This document shows positions 8,869 through 17,687 of a stretch of 64,000 nt of DNA, piece by piece. This DNA is from an uncultured Bacilli bacterium (GTDB lineage Bacteria > Bacillota_I > Bacilli_A > RF39 > UBA660), in NCBI GenBank assembly GCA_934167695.1, contig CAKPLP010000004.1, positions 32,733 to 96,732 of the forward strand. Reading direction: 5' to 3'. The position numbers were made by a program, and so were the translations under genes. The notes below the pieces were generated by a model. That model saw nothing but the letters and a program-made list of their open reading frames with translations. It was not told the origin of the DNA and did no database searches. The number at the start of each line of letters is the position of its first letter. Positions within the stretch are counted from its first letter, which is position 1.

Positions 8869-10191
8869 TTAATAAGAAATATTCTTCTTAGAAACCTCTA
8901 TCGCAGGTCTTACACCAGTAAAGCTTTTATCACTTTTATAGTAAGAACTTCTCTTTCTAGTAGATGAATCAACATATAATGCATTATGCGGTTCAGAAGA
9001 ATCTGGAGATTCTATCCAATACCCTACTGCTCCGTTTGAAGCACTGGAATATTTAGTATTTTCTAATAAATAATTACATTTAGCTAGTTCAAAATTGCAT
9101 GCTGATTTTATTTCAGCATTAGTTAACATTCTTGCTGCATAACCATCATAGCTAAAATTACTTAATGCTAACTTTAAAGAATCATCATATATATTTCTTA
9201 ATCCAATAGAAGATAATTTCCATTGCTTTGTAGTTGGTAAATTAGTTATAGCTGTCATAGGTCCTACACCATCTAAATCAGAATTATAAGCTATCAAACT
9301 AGAACTTGTTTGATCACTAACCCCATTAGTAGTATTACTATAATAAACTAATACTACATTACTATTATTAACATCATCAACATAATAAAATCTTTCGGTA
9401 TTTTTATCAAATACACCATCACCATTTACATCACAATCAAAAGCATCACCAGATTTTAAAGCTCCATCATTACCTAAAGAACCGTAAGTAATTACTGTAC
9501 CCTTATTATTTTCAACATAACCATCAGCACTACAATATGAAGTAGAAGATGTTTGAGTACAAGGAGTAGTATGTAAGGATGTCGCTCTTTTACAAAGTTT
9601 TTGTGATTCTTGACTAGTTTCTATTCTTAATTTCTTTTTAAAAACTTTAGAAGTAGCATCACTATCAAAAATACTATCATCAAGCCATACTTTTAAATTA
9701 AAAGTTGCACTTCCACCAGCATTCATCGTTCCATTATATAGTAATATACTACTATCATCAACATTTCTAGGAGTAGAAAAATTATTATTTTTTCCAATCG
9801 TATATCTAACATATTTATCTGCCAAGCGCTGTTCACCACTAGATAAATCAGCATCATCTAAATAGATATAATAATCTCCTGTAATATTACCAGTATTTTT
9901 AAGAGTAAAAGTATACCCATTAGTTTTTTCACCCTCTGAATCACTAACACCTACAGAATTTGTTAAAGAAATCTCTGTACTACCAGAATCATCAAAACTA
10001 AAATCTAAGCTTCCTGCAATAACTCCAATATTTTTAGAGGACTCATTACTAACTTTAAGCCATGCATAACTAGTACCAATCAAAATAACACAAGTAAACA
10101 CAACTACTATAGCAAGTAAATTAATTTGCTTACGATTACTCAAATTAGTTTCACTTAATAAATCATTTTTTTCATTATTATTATCATACAT
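8869..10191 (-). CDS. Secreted TasA/camelysin-like surface protein with lectin-like C-terminus
   Basis: About 440 residues. The N-terminus has a hydrophobic helix ending in SYAWLKVSN, followed by a domain starting NIGVIAGSLDFSFDD. This is the layout of SipW-dependent TasA/camelysin matrix proteins, with a beta-sandwich to about residue 200. The middle has cysteine pairs. The C-terminal ~150 residues (ARMLTNAEI, GYWIESPD, TGVRPAIEVSK) resemble the C-type-lectin-like tails of the two paralogous surface proteins elsewhere in the window. The start is ambiguous: 10224 has a distant GGTGGA, while the ATG at 10191 follows AGGTGATGC. It starts just after recO and ends at a strong terminator. No SipW peptidase gene is nearby. 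Confidence 0.65.
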   Translation of the reverse strand: MYDNNNEKNDLLSETNLSNRKQINLLAIVVVFTCVILIGTSYAWLKVSNESSKNIGVIAGSLDFSFDDSGSTEISLTNSVGVSDSEGEKTNGYTFTLKNTGNITGDYYIYLDDADLSSGEQRLADKYVRYTIGKNNNFSTPRNVDDSSILLYNGTMNAGGSATFNLKVWLDDSIFDSDATSKVFKKKLRIETSQESQKLCKRATSLHTTPCTQTSSTSYCSADGYVENNKGTVITYGSLGNDGALKSGDAFDCDVNGDGVFDKNTERFYYVDDVNNSNVVLVYYSNTTNGVSDQTSSSLIAYNSDLDGVGPMTAITNLPTTKQWKLSSIGLRNIYDDSLKLALSNFSYDGYAARMLTNAEIKSACNFELAKCNYLLENTKYSSASNGAVGYWIESPDSSEPHNALYVDSSTRKRSSYYKSDKSFTGVRPAIEVSKKNISY

Positions 10192-10232
10192 AAAAGCATC
10201 ACCTATCTTACTTAATTTTAACATATAACAAT

Positions 10233-10982
10233 TTAAGATTCCACCAATTTTGAAATTTTTTCTAACATTTTTTTGCTTTTTAAGTAAAGACCTGTATACC
10301 TTTCATAATAATCATCTAAAAAATAATTAAGTTCCTTCATATTTTCTGGTTTTATAGATATTTTAGTAATTTTATTTAAATCAACATAATAAAGCATTCT
10401 AATAAGTTTAATAGTAACATCTTTTACAATATACTGATTAGTATAACAATTTTGACATATAAATCCACCATTACTACTATCAAGAGTAACAATATTCTCA
10501 GTATTACCACATAAGCTACAACAATCAATATTAGGTCTAACCCCAAGATAATCCAAATACTTAAGTTCTATAATATCAACAATAACATTATTATCCATTC
10601 CATCATTAATCTTATTAAGGCCATTTTTCAAGATTTCAAATATCCAACTGTCATTACTTTGCTTAAATACCTGACTGGTTAATTCTAATAAATAAGTTGC
10701 ATAACTAATCTTTTCTAAGTTATTTAAAATATTTGCATAACTATTTAACACATCTACACTAATTAGTGTACATAACCCATCAACTTTATAATAAATATGA
10801 AATTTACCATAAATTAATTTTCTACTAACTCCTCTTAATTTACTTTTCATATTTCTGCATCCTTTAGACATAACCCCAATAAGGCCAAATTCCTTAGTCA
10901 AAATATTTAAAATCTTACTAGATTCACTATAGTTAACATCACTTAAAATAATTCCTTCAACACATTCAACTTTTATCTTCAT
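10233..10982 (-). CDS. recO: DNA repair protein RecO
   Basis: Loads RecA and anneals strands in the RecFOR pathway. At 249 residues it has normal length, with an N-terminal OB-fold region (ECVEGIILSDVNYSESSKIL), a helical middle and a zinc site made of a CxxC in SLCG and a CxxC in ICQNC (residues ~155-180). It overlaps the end of yqzL by 17 bases and follows era, the usual Firmicute order. Confidence 0.95.
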   Translation of the reverse strand: MKIKVECVEGIILSDVNYSESSKILNILTKEFGLIGVMSKGCRNMKSKLRGVSRKLIYGKFHIYYKVDGLCTLISVDVLNSYANILNNLEKISYATYLLELTSQVFKQSNDSWIFEILKNGLNKINDGMDNNVIVDIIELKYLDYLGVRPNIDCCSLCGNTENIVTLDSSNGGFICQNCYTNQYIVKDVTIKLIRMLYYVDLNKITKISIKPENMKELNYFLDDYYERYTGLYLKSKKMLEKISKLVES

Positions 10983-11067
10983 CCATTTCTCCCTTAATTT
11001 TTAAATACAACAAATAATATTTAATATCTCCTGTTTCCTTAAATAAATCCCAACTTAATTCCTTCAT
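10966..11067 (-). CDS. yqzL: YqzL-family small protein (33 aa)
   Basis: A 33-codon frame (start MKELSWDLFKETGDIKYYLL) lies between era and recO, exactly where Bacillus has yqzL. Its W-x-L-F-x-x-T-G-D-I-x-x-Y-L-L pattern matches that family as I remember it. The ribosome site GAGGTGAT precedes the ATG. The TGA stop lies inside recO, so the two are translationally coupled. A hairpin buries its ribosome site (see separate entry). The function of YqzL is unknown. Confidence 0.8.
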   Translation of the reverse strand: MKELSWDLFKETGDIKYYLLYLKIKGEMDEDKS

Positions 11068-11069
11068 AA

Positions 11070-11099
11070 AAATCACCTCTATTAATATAGTGGTGATTT
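11070..11099 (-). promoter_or_regulatory. Hairpin covering the yqzL ribosome site
   Basis: On the minus strand AAATCACC pairs perfectly over 8 bases with GGTGATTT, with a 14-base AT-rich loop. The 3' arm contains the yqzL Shine-Dalgarno GGTGAT. It lies 10 bases after the era stop and could be a weak terminator, but the T run is only five and runs straight into the ATG. Translational control or coupling is therefore at least as likely. Confidence 0.6.
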
Positions 11100-11109
11100 C
11101 TATTTTATT

Positions 11110-11994
11110 TTATTCATCTTCTTTCAAACCAAGTTCCAAAAAGTACTTTTCTTCATCTCTCCAATTTTTCAAAGTTTTTACATAAGTTTGTAAAAAAACT
11201 TTCTTTCCAAAAAACTCTTCTAAGTCACGTCTTGCTCTAGTTCCTACTTCTTTTAACATTTTTCCCTGTTTACCAATAATAATTTTCTTCAAATTTTCTC
11301 TTTCTACAACAACTAAAACATTAATATTAATTATATCGTTTTCCTCTTTAAACTCTTCTGTATAACAAGTTACAGTATGAGGAACTTCATTATGGGTTAA
11401 CTCAAGTATTTTTTCTCTTACCATTTCACTAGCAATAAATCTACTAGATACATTAGTTAACTCATCCTCACCAAATATTCTTTCTTGTTCTGGTAAATAT
11501 TTTTTTATTGTATGCTTTAAATCTTCTATATTATTCTTTTTAATTGCTGATATTGGAATAATTTCCTTAAAAGGATATAAGTCTTTAGCTAAGTCTATTT
11601 CTTTTAAAAGTTGAACCTTATCCATTTTGTCAACTTTATTAATAACTAAAAACACAGGAACATCTATATCTTTAATTTTATCTAATATAAACTTATCACC
11701 TTTACCAATACCAGTTGAACCGTCCACTAAAAATAAAATAACATCAACACTATCAGTATTAGAATAACTCTTTTTATTAAGCATACTATCAAGTTTATTA
11801 CCGGGTTTATGAATTCCGGGTGTATCAACAAAAATTATTTGACTATCTAAATCATTATAAATACCGTTTATAACATTACGAGTTGTTCCAACTTTATCAC
11901 TAGTAATTGCCAATTTCATATCTAATATACTATTCATTAAAGTACTTTTTCCAACATTCGGACGTCCTACTAAACTAACAAAACCAACTCTCAT
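11110..11994 (-). CDS. era: GTPase Era
   Basis: Ribosome-assembly GTPase that binds 16S rRNA near its 3' end. The 294 residues carry the G1 loop GRPNVGKST (10-18), G3 DTPG, G4 NKVD, a G5-like SAIK, and a C-terminal KH domain with the GKQGKMLKEVG loop. Its ATG overlaps the cdd stop (ATGA), so the genes are translationally coupled. Confidence 0.97.
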   Translation of the reverse strand: MRVGFVSLVGRPNVGKSTLMNSILDMKLAITSDKVGTTRNVINGIYNDLDSQIIFVDTPGIHKPGNKLDSMLNKKSYSNTDSVDVILFLVDGSTGIGKGDKFILDKIKDIDVPVFLVINKVDKMDKVQLLKEIDLAKDLYPFKEIIPISAIKKNNIEDLKHTIKKYLPEQERIFGEDELTNVSSRFIASEMVREKILELTHNEVPHTVTCYTEEFKEENDIININVLVVVERENLKKIIIGKQGKMLKEVGTRARRDLEEFFGKKVFLQTYVKTLKNWRDEEKYFLELGLKEDE

Positions 11995-12374
11995 TTTAAA
12001 TCATCCCCTGAAAAACTATATGGTGTAAGTTCCTTTACAGTTACACTTTTCATAGTATCATCATAATAAATAACTATTTCCATATCTAAATTACATAATT
12101 CAACTAATGCTTGTCTACATATAAAACAAGGATACAATTCCTTATTTGTTTTTGCTTTCAAATAAATCTTTTTAAAATTTTCTTTCTTATATCCATTACT
12201 AATTGCACTAAAAATAGCATTTCTTTCAGCACAAATCCCTGCTTGAGGAGATGCTGTTTCTACATTAACACCATAAAACAAAGTACCATCATCACACTCT
12301 AAAATTGCAGCAACAGGGTAATCAAAATATGTACTAACACTTCTTTCAAGTAATAAATCTAATTTTTCCTTCAT
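11991..12374 (-). CDS. cdd: Cytidine deaminase
   Basis: Deaminates cytidine and deoxycytidine in pyrimidine salvage. The zinc-site motifs CAERNA and PCFICRQ supply the catalytic Glu and three cysteines, typical of the tetrameric form. The frame extends to 12398, but that start overlaps dgkA and has no ribosome site. The ATG at 12374 follows AGGAGTGAT, giving about 127 residues, the family's usual length. It sits between dgkA and era as in other Firmicutes. Confidence 0.94.
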   Translation of the reverse strand: MKEKLDLLLERSVSTYFDYPVAAILECDDGTLFYGVNVETASPQAGICAERNAIFSAISNGYKKENFKKIYLKAKTNKELYPCFICRQALVELCNLDMEIVIYYDDTMKSVTVKELTPYSFSGDDLK

Positions 12375-12387
12375 AAAATCACTCCTA

Positions 12388-12795
12388 CTATTTAGCAAAA
12401 TAATTTATAAAATATGGATAAAATATAATAACCTCACCAATAAAAGCAAAAATGCTCATCATAAATGTTGCACTACTACCAACATCCTTAGCTCTTTTTG
12501 CAAGAGGATGTATATTTTGGGTTACCAAATCAACATTAGCCTCTATTGCAGTATTCAAAAGCTCAATACAAAGAATAAGACCCATTAAAATAATAGAAAA
12601 AATCCAATCATATCTATTTATTTTAAAGAAAATCCCACAGAAAATAACAACAAGGCTCATTACAAAATGAATTAATAAGCTTTGCTCTTCATGATAGCTA
12701 GAAACTAATCCATTAATTGAATTAATAACACTTCTTTTAACTCGACGTAATTCAAACTTTTTCTTTCGATCAAATTTTTTTCCTAGTAATACCAT
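12388..12795 (-). CDS. dgkA: Undecaprenol/diacylglycerol kinase
   Basis: Small integral membrane kinase (135 residues) that phosphorylates undecaprenol or diacylglycerol. It has three predicted helices and the signature ELLNTAIEANVDLV near residues 85-98. An N-terminal basic extension of about 15 residues precedes the conserved part. Its start overlaps the 3' end of ybeY by 26 bases, indicating coupling. Confidence 0.93.
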   Translation of the reverse strand: MVLLGKKFDRKKKFELRRVKRSVINSINGLVSSYHEEQSLLIHFVMSLVVIFCGIFFKINRYDWIFSIILMGLILCIELLNTAIEANVDLVTQNIHPLAKRAKDVGSSATFMMSIFAFIGEVIIFYPYFINYFAK

Positions 12796-13228
12796 ATTCC
12801 CTTAATACCTCCTCCTGTTTTGCAAACATTACTTTTTCTTCTTCTTCATTCATATGATCATATCCAAGTAAATGATAAAAACCATGAACAGCCAAGAAAG
12901 ATAACTCTCTCAAAAAAGAATGTCCATACTCAATAGCCTGACTTTTAGCTTTTTCAAGAGAAATATAAATATCGCCAAGGATTCTTTCATCACTACCATT
13001 AATAACCTGTTCATCATCTTCAAGTGCAAAAGTAATAACATCAGTTTCCCTATCTATATTTCTATAATTTTTATTTAAATTATGAATATAATCATTATCA
13101 ACAATAATTATATCAAAAGAAGTATTAACTAATTTTTCCTTTTCCATTGCAAATAAAAGTATTTCATGTACTTTATCCAATTCCTTAATCTCTTCATCAG
13201 TTAAATTATTAATTTCTATACTATTCAT
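12770..13228 (-). CDS. ybeY: Endoribonuclease YbeY (rRNA maturation factor)
   Basis: Metal-dependent endoribonuclease involved in 16S rRNA 3' processing and ribosome quality control. The zinc motif HGFYHLLGYDH near residue 118 gives the three histidines. The ATG at 13228 follows GGTGATTTG. It belongs to the ybeY-dgkA-cdd-era block. Confidence 0.95.
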   Translation of the reverse strand: MNSIEINNLTDEEIKELDKVHEILLFAMEKEKLVNTSFDIIIVDNDYIHNLNKNYRNIDRETDVITFALEDDEQVINGSDERILGDIYISLEKAKSQAIEYGHSFLRELSFLAVHGFYHLLGYDHMNEEEEKVMFAKQEEVLREYGITRKKI

Positions 13229-13257
13229 CAAATCACCACACCATCATTATACATCGA

Positions 13258-13845
13258 TTATATCAAAGTTAAAAGCCCTAGTAAAAGAATTATAGAACAA
13301 ATATCCAAAAAAATTTCACTTTTAAATATATTAGGAAGTCTTTTAGAAATATTAACAAATAATAAATAAACATAAAATCCTATAAATCCACCAAGTGTAT
13401 TAAGAAGAATATCATCAACATCAAACACACGTCCTATACTCATTTGTACAACTTCTATAGTAACAGAACCAATTAAAGTTAAAAAGACGATTAGTTTAGG
13501 TCTTTCTTCGCTTAAATAATAACTAGTAAAAAAACCATATGGTAAAAAAAGTAAAATATTTCCAAGAACATTCTTTAAGAATAATCTACTTCCTATTTTA
13601 TAACGAAAAATTTCTTTAAATGGAACAAAATTATTGGTAGACCAACTAACAACATCTTGACTAGTAACAATTTGGAAAAGAACTAAAACATAAATTATAG
13701 ACATTAATGAAAAAAGTTCTTTATAAAGAGTAAAATGCTTATTATTTTTAATTAAATAAGTAAGTCTAAGACATGATATAACCACTACACTAACTAAAAT
13801 CATTGGCCATGTGCTATCAATTACATTATTTATAATACTACTCAT
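13258..13845 (-). CDS. VanZ-like membrane protein
   Basis: A 195-residue protein with about five hydrophobic helices and the VanZ-type blocks VPFKEIF, NILLFLPYGF and DVDDILLNTLGGFIG. VanZ confers low-level teicoplanin resistance in enterococci, but most homologues have no known role. It overlaps the yqfD end by 8 bases. In Bacillus, phoH and yqfF occupy the space between yqfD and ybeY; here only this gene does. Confidence 0.85.
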   Translation of the reverse strand: MSSIINNVIDSTWPMILVSVVVISCLRLTYLIKNNKHFTLYKELFSLMSIIYVLVLFQIVTSQDVVSWSTNNFVPFKEIFRYKIGSRLFLKNVLGNILLFLPYGFFTSYYLSEERPKLIVFLTLIGSVTIEVVQMSIGRVFDVDDILLNTLGGFIGFYVYLLFVNISKRLPNIFKSEIFLDICSIILLLGLLTLI

Positions 13846-14983
13846 CTGCTTCCTCCTTAAGACTAAGATCAGTAATTTTTCGATAATCTGTAATATCTTC
13901 TTTTGTTTTTAAAAATACATCTACTACTATTTTACTATTTTTAATAGATTTTTTCAAAACTTTTTCCAAGATTATATTTCTTTTTTTAAATTTACTAGCT
14001 GCTAACTCTATAGCCTTTTGGTCAACATTATTAATGTTATAGCTTTTTTGAATAACTTTTGTTTCCTTCTTATCTTCAATTACTACTTTAATAGGTAGTA
14101 AATCATTTTCAAGTATTTTTTGCTCATCAAATGAGTAATTCTTATAATGATTTAATTCAAAACTAATATTTTGATTTAAAAATTTAAAAGTTAAAACCTT
14201 TTTCTTCTTACCAGTTTCAAACTCTTCATAATAGTTAGTTGGAATTTCAACCTGAACCTTATACCATACTTCCCCTATAATTTGTCCATCCGCACGTATT
14301 TTACTAACTTCAGTATCTTTATTCTTAATAGTACCACTTATTATTACATCACCTTTTTTTACATAATCGTACTTCTTTTTAACAATTTCACCATCACTTG
14401 CATTAATATTTAAAATCATTGCATCCTTTTTTGCAATAATATCCCTAGGAGAATTATCCTGCTTATTTATCTTCTTCTTTCTCTCTTCAACATTTACAAT
14501 ATATTTTGTACCTATACGATCAATTTCTAACCACTCAATTCTCTCTTTTTCCTTTAAAAGTATTTTCTTCTTTATTTTTTCCTTCTCATCATAACTAAGA
14601 ACAAAATGGTACTTTTCTAATCCATACTTTCGTAAATCCTCACTTATTAAACTTCTAATCTCTTCCTTAGTATGAACAACCTCAACAGAAAATATAATAT
14701 TAGACAAAAATATTAAAAGACCAAGTCCAATCAAAAAAAATAGTAATAAATATCTATACTTATAAATCAAATATCTACATTTTTCTACTCCAAATCTATT
14801 AAGTATTTTAATACTACAACTAGTTTTCATTTTCTTAATTTTATTATATCCATCTTGATCAACAATAATAATTAACTTTTCTTTTTCCTCCTGAATATAA
14901 TAAAGTTCTACTTTTTCTTTAATTAAAGTACTCAAAAAATATCTAAGAGAATATCCTGTTATTTGTAACTTATATTTATTCAT
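13838..14983 (-). CDS. yqfD: Sporulation-associated protein YqfD
   Basis: A 381-residue membrane protein with one clear transmembrane helix near residues 78-98 and a long extracytoplasmic part rich in Lys and Glu. In Bacillus its homologue is made in the mother cell under SigE and is needed for efficient sporulation. The order yqfC-yqfD upstream of ybeY-dgkA-cdd-era supports the call. Its ATG overlaps the end of yqfC by 8 bases. Confidence 0.85.
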   Translation of the reverse strand: MNKYKLQITGYSLRYFLSTLIKEKVELYYIQEEKEKLIIIVDQDGYNKIKKMKTSCSIKILNRFGVEKCRYLIYKYRYLLLFFLIGLGLLIFLSNIIFSVEVVHTKEEIRSLISEDLRKYGLEKYHFVLSYDEKEKIKKKILLKEKERIEWLEIDRIGTKYIVNVEERKKKINKQDNSPRDIIAKKDAMILNINASDGEIVKKKYDYVKKGDVIISGTIKNKDTEVSKIRADGQIIGEVWYKVQVEIPTNYYEEFETGKKKKVLTFKFLNQNISFELNHYKNYSFDEQKILENDLLPIKVVIEDKKETKVIQKSYNINNVDQKAIELAASKFKKRNIILEKVLKKSIKNSKIVVDVFLKTKEDITDYRKITDLSLKEEADE

Positions 14984-15215
14984 TTATAACCTCAATAGCA
15001 TCAATATCACCAGTAATTAATAATTCACTATCCAGTAACTTACTAAGAACAAGATTATTACCCTTTACATTTATTTTGCAAAATGAAGTAGTAAAAATCA
15101 TCTCCTTGCTATTTATTTGTAACAATTCTTGATAATTTAAAACATTAACTCTTCCTTTAAGTAAATTTAATTGAAACTCACTATTATCAATATATTCTCT
15201 AATATTTCTAAGCAT
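14976..15215 (-). CDS. yqfC: YqfC-like protein
   Basis: A small protein of about 79 residues with the YqfC pattern GRVNVLNYQELLQINSKEM, followed by a beta-rich C-terminal half. The frame begins at a TTG at 15251, but the ATG at 15215 follows GGTGAAAGAT and is the better start. It pairs with yqfD, as in sporulating Firmicutes. Confidence 0.8.
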   Translation of the reverse strand: MLRNIREYIDNSEFQLNLLKGRVNVLNYQELLQINSKEMIFTTSFCKINVKGNNLVLSKLLDSELLITGDIDAIEVINE

Positions 15216-15274
15216 ATCTTTCACCAATATAAACTTATGAGTTAAAAACAAATTTTAGTAAAATTTATAATAAA

Positions 15275-15294
15275 AAAAGAACCTAAGTTCTTAA
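15275..15294 (-). terminator. Terminator of the 56-aa membrane protein
   Basis: Hairpin AAGAAC-CTAA-GTTCTT (15277-15292) followed on the minus strand by T7. It overlaps the stop codon of the small gene. Confidence 0.75.
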
Positions 15295-15461
15295 TCCATG
15301 TCCATATCATCTAATTTATCTGCGAATGTACCAGCCATGTCTTTAACTTTAACTTTCATATCACAAATAATATTGGGATTTTTTTTATACATCATCCATG
15401 CTCCTATTCCAATACCTGTAAATATTAAAGCACTTACTGCCATTTTCCCATTTTTTTTCAT
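15291..15461 (-). CDS. Small membrane-anchored protein (56 aa)
   Basis: A 56-codon frame with ATG at 15461 preceded by GAGGTGATTATAA. The product has a Lys-rich N-terminus, one hydrophobic helix (MAVSALIFTGIGIGAWMMY, residues 7-25) and an acidic tail ending in DDMDMD. It resembles small YtxH/YvlB-type membrane proteins only in general layout. The plus-strand frame in this place is a shadow without ribosome site. It is monocistronic with its own terminator. Confidence 0.7.
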   Translation of the reverse strand: MKKNGKMAVSALIFTGIGIGAWMMYKKNPNIICDMKVKVKDMAGTFADKLDDMDMD

Positions 15462-15497
15462 TTATAATCACCTCATATATAATATGGATAACTAAAA

Positions 15498-17687
15498 TTA
15501 TTTTATACCATTAATCAAAAAATTCTTAATACTAGTTCTTCTAATATCTGTAACAGTATTATGAATAGCATATTCCAAACAAGAAATATCTCCAATTAAA
15601 AACAACTTCTTTTTACATCTAGTAATAGCAGTATAAATAAGTTTACGATAAAGCATTTTATTAAAACTTTTTGCAAGTGGAATAATAACAATATCAAATT
15701 CACTACCTTGAGCCTTATGAATCGAAATAGCATACGCTTTTTTAAAATTTAAAAAGCCCGTAGGTGTATATTTAACTAAATCTCCATCAAAATCTATATA
15801 TACTTCCTTTTTATTTTTACTTACAATTTTTTCAATAATACCAATATCTCCGTTATAAACATTATCATCAGGCATATTAGTAAGTTGAATTACTTTATCC
15901 CCTTCTCTATATAAGACATCTCCAATTAATATTTCTTTTTTCGTATTTTTTTTAGGATTAAAAACATCCTGTAAATATACATTAATATTATCTATTCCAT
16001 TAATAGTTTTATACATTGGTGCTAAAATTTGTATTTTCTTATATGAATAATCAGAATACGTTTTACATATTTCCTCTATTTTAGAAATAATAGAATCATT
16101 ATCACATTCAATAAAAGTTAAATCATCTTCTTTATTAAAAATTTGCATATCTAACTGATTATTTTTAATATAATGAGCCAAACTAATAATATTACTTCCT
16201 TCTTTTTGACGATATAAAGTATTTAAACAACAAACATTAAGCATATTACTACCTATTAAATCAGATAAAACCTGCCCCGGACCAACACTAGGTAGTTGTT
16301 CAACATCTCCAACTAAAACTATTTTTGTATTTATACTAAGTCCTTTAAGCAAACTACTAAATAAATATGTATCAATCATACTAGCTTCATCTACTAAAAC
16401 AAAAGAAACCTTACTTTTATTATACTCATTAACCTGAAATTTATTATTATCCTTGTTCCATTTTAAAAACCTATGAATAGTAGAACTTGGTAAATTAGTT
16501 GCCTCACTCATTCTTTTAGCCGCTCTACCAGTTGGTGCTAATAAAGCAATATTATCCCTTAATTTATCATAACTAAGTTTATTAATCTCTTTATATAACT
16601 CACAAATTGCTCTCATAATAGTTGTTTTACCAGTTCCGGGACCACCTGTTATAATTAAAAAACTCTTTAAATAACTATTAATAATAGCATTCTCCTGATC
16701 ACTATTATAACAAGTATTAAAATACCCTTCTATTTTTTGTAAATAACCTTTAATATCATCAACCTTATTATCATCCTTATGCTGTAAAATATTAATTCTA
16801 TTAACAATAAAACATTCTGCATCATACATCTTTCTTAAATAATACTTATCCCCTAACTTAACCAATTTACCATCATTAACTAGATTCTTAATTGCCTCAT
16901 CATATAATTCATCACTAATTGCATACTTTAAAATTCTTGTTATTAAAGGTTTTATTTCTTCCAAAAAATAATAACTATGTCCATAACTATTACTAACTTC
17001 CGATATAGCATAAATAATAGATGCTTCTATTCTATTTATATCATCTACAGAAATAGAATTATTAAGTGCAAGATAATCTATTCTTTTAAAAGAAAACTTA
17101 TCAATATCATCAAGTATTTGATAAATATTTGAAGAGACAGCATCTATACTACTTGATCTATATTTATTATAAATAAGCATTGCCTCTTTAGTATTAAAAC
17201 CTATATCATTTAATTTAATAATTATATTATAACTTTCTTCATATTCTAATAACTTATTATGCAAATTATTTGAATCCTTTTCCGTTATACCGGGGATAAG
17301 TACTAAATTACTAGGATTATCTAAAATAGTATTCAAAGTATCCTTTCCCAAAACATCTACTATTTTTTTTGCTTTCCCTGTACCTATTCCTTTAAATAAA
17401 CCACTACTCAAAAAATCAACAATAGCATCTTTATCTTCAGGTTTACATCTTTCATAACTATCTACCTGAAATTGTAATCCATATTTACTATGCTCAACCA
17501 TGCTACCAAAAAATTGATAAGTATCCATATCATTAAGCTCATGAAAATATCCAGTAAAAGTAATAGTTTTATCTACATAAGAAGAAAAATCATCACTAGC
17601 ATCATTAACATGAAAAAGTCCAACTACATAACCAGTATTAGTTTGATAAATATTTCTTTTATATTTTCCCTTTACAAAACTACTCAT
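15498..17687 (-). CDS. recD2: RecD2-type ATP-dependent DNA helicase
   Basis: Superfamily 1B helicase of 729 residues. It has the long N-terminal region with helix-hairpin-helix repeats typical of RecD2 (near LFKGIGTGKAKKI and LIPGITEKD), Walker A GGPGTGKTT near residue 350, Walker B VDEASMID and the C-terminal AISIHKAQGSEFD and TAITRCKK motifs. RecD2 acts in replication-fork repair in bacteria that lack RecBC. Its start overlaps the mtaB end by 8 bases. Confidence 0.95.
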   Translation of the reverse strand: MSSFVKGKYKRNIYQTNTGYVVGLFHVNDASDDFSSYVDKTITFTGYFHELNDMDTYQFFGSMVEHSKYGLQFQVDSYERCKPEDKDAIVDFLSSGLFKGIGTGKAKKIVDVLGKDTLNTILDNPSNLVLIPGITEKDSNNLHNKLLEYEESYNIIIKLNDIGFNTKEAMLIYNKYRSSSIDAVSSNIYQILDDIDKFSFKRIDYLALNNSISVDDINRIEASIIYAISEVSNSYGHSYYFLEEIKPLITRILKYAISDELYDEAIKNLVNDGKLVKLGDKYYLRKMYDAECFIVNRINILQHKDDNKVDDIKGYLQKIEGYFNTCYNSDQENAIINSYLKSFLIITGGPGTGKTTIMRAICELYKEINKLSYDKLRDNIALLAPTGRAAKRMSEATNLPSSTIHRFLKWNKDNNKFQVNEYNKSKVSFVLVDEASMIDTYLFSSLLKGLSINTKIVLVGDVEQLPSVGPGQVLSDLIGSNMLNVCCLNTLYRQKEGSNIISLAHYIKNNQLDMQIFNKEDDLTFIECDNDSIISKIEEICKTYSDYSYKKIQILAPMYKTINGIDNINVYLQDVFNPKKNTKKEILIGDVLYREGDKVIQLTNMPDDNVYNGDIGIIEKIVSKNKKEVYIDFDGDLVKYTPTGFLNFKKAYAISIHKAQGSEFDIVIIPLAKSFNKMLYRKLIYTAITRCKKKLFLIGDISCLEYAIHNTVTDIRRTSIKNFLINGIK

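Noticed and set aside
15298..15495. Plus-strand 65-codon frame
   Set aside because: The minus strand encodes a 56-residue membrane protein with a good ribosome site and terminator in the same place.
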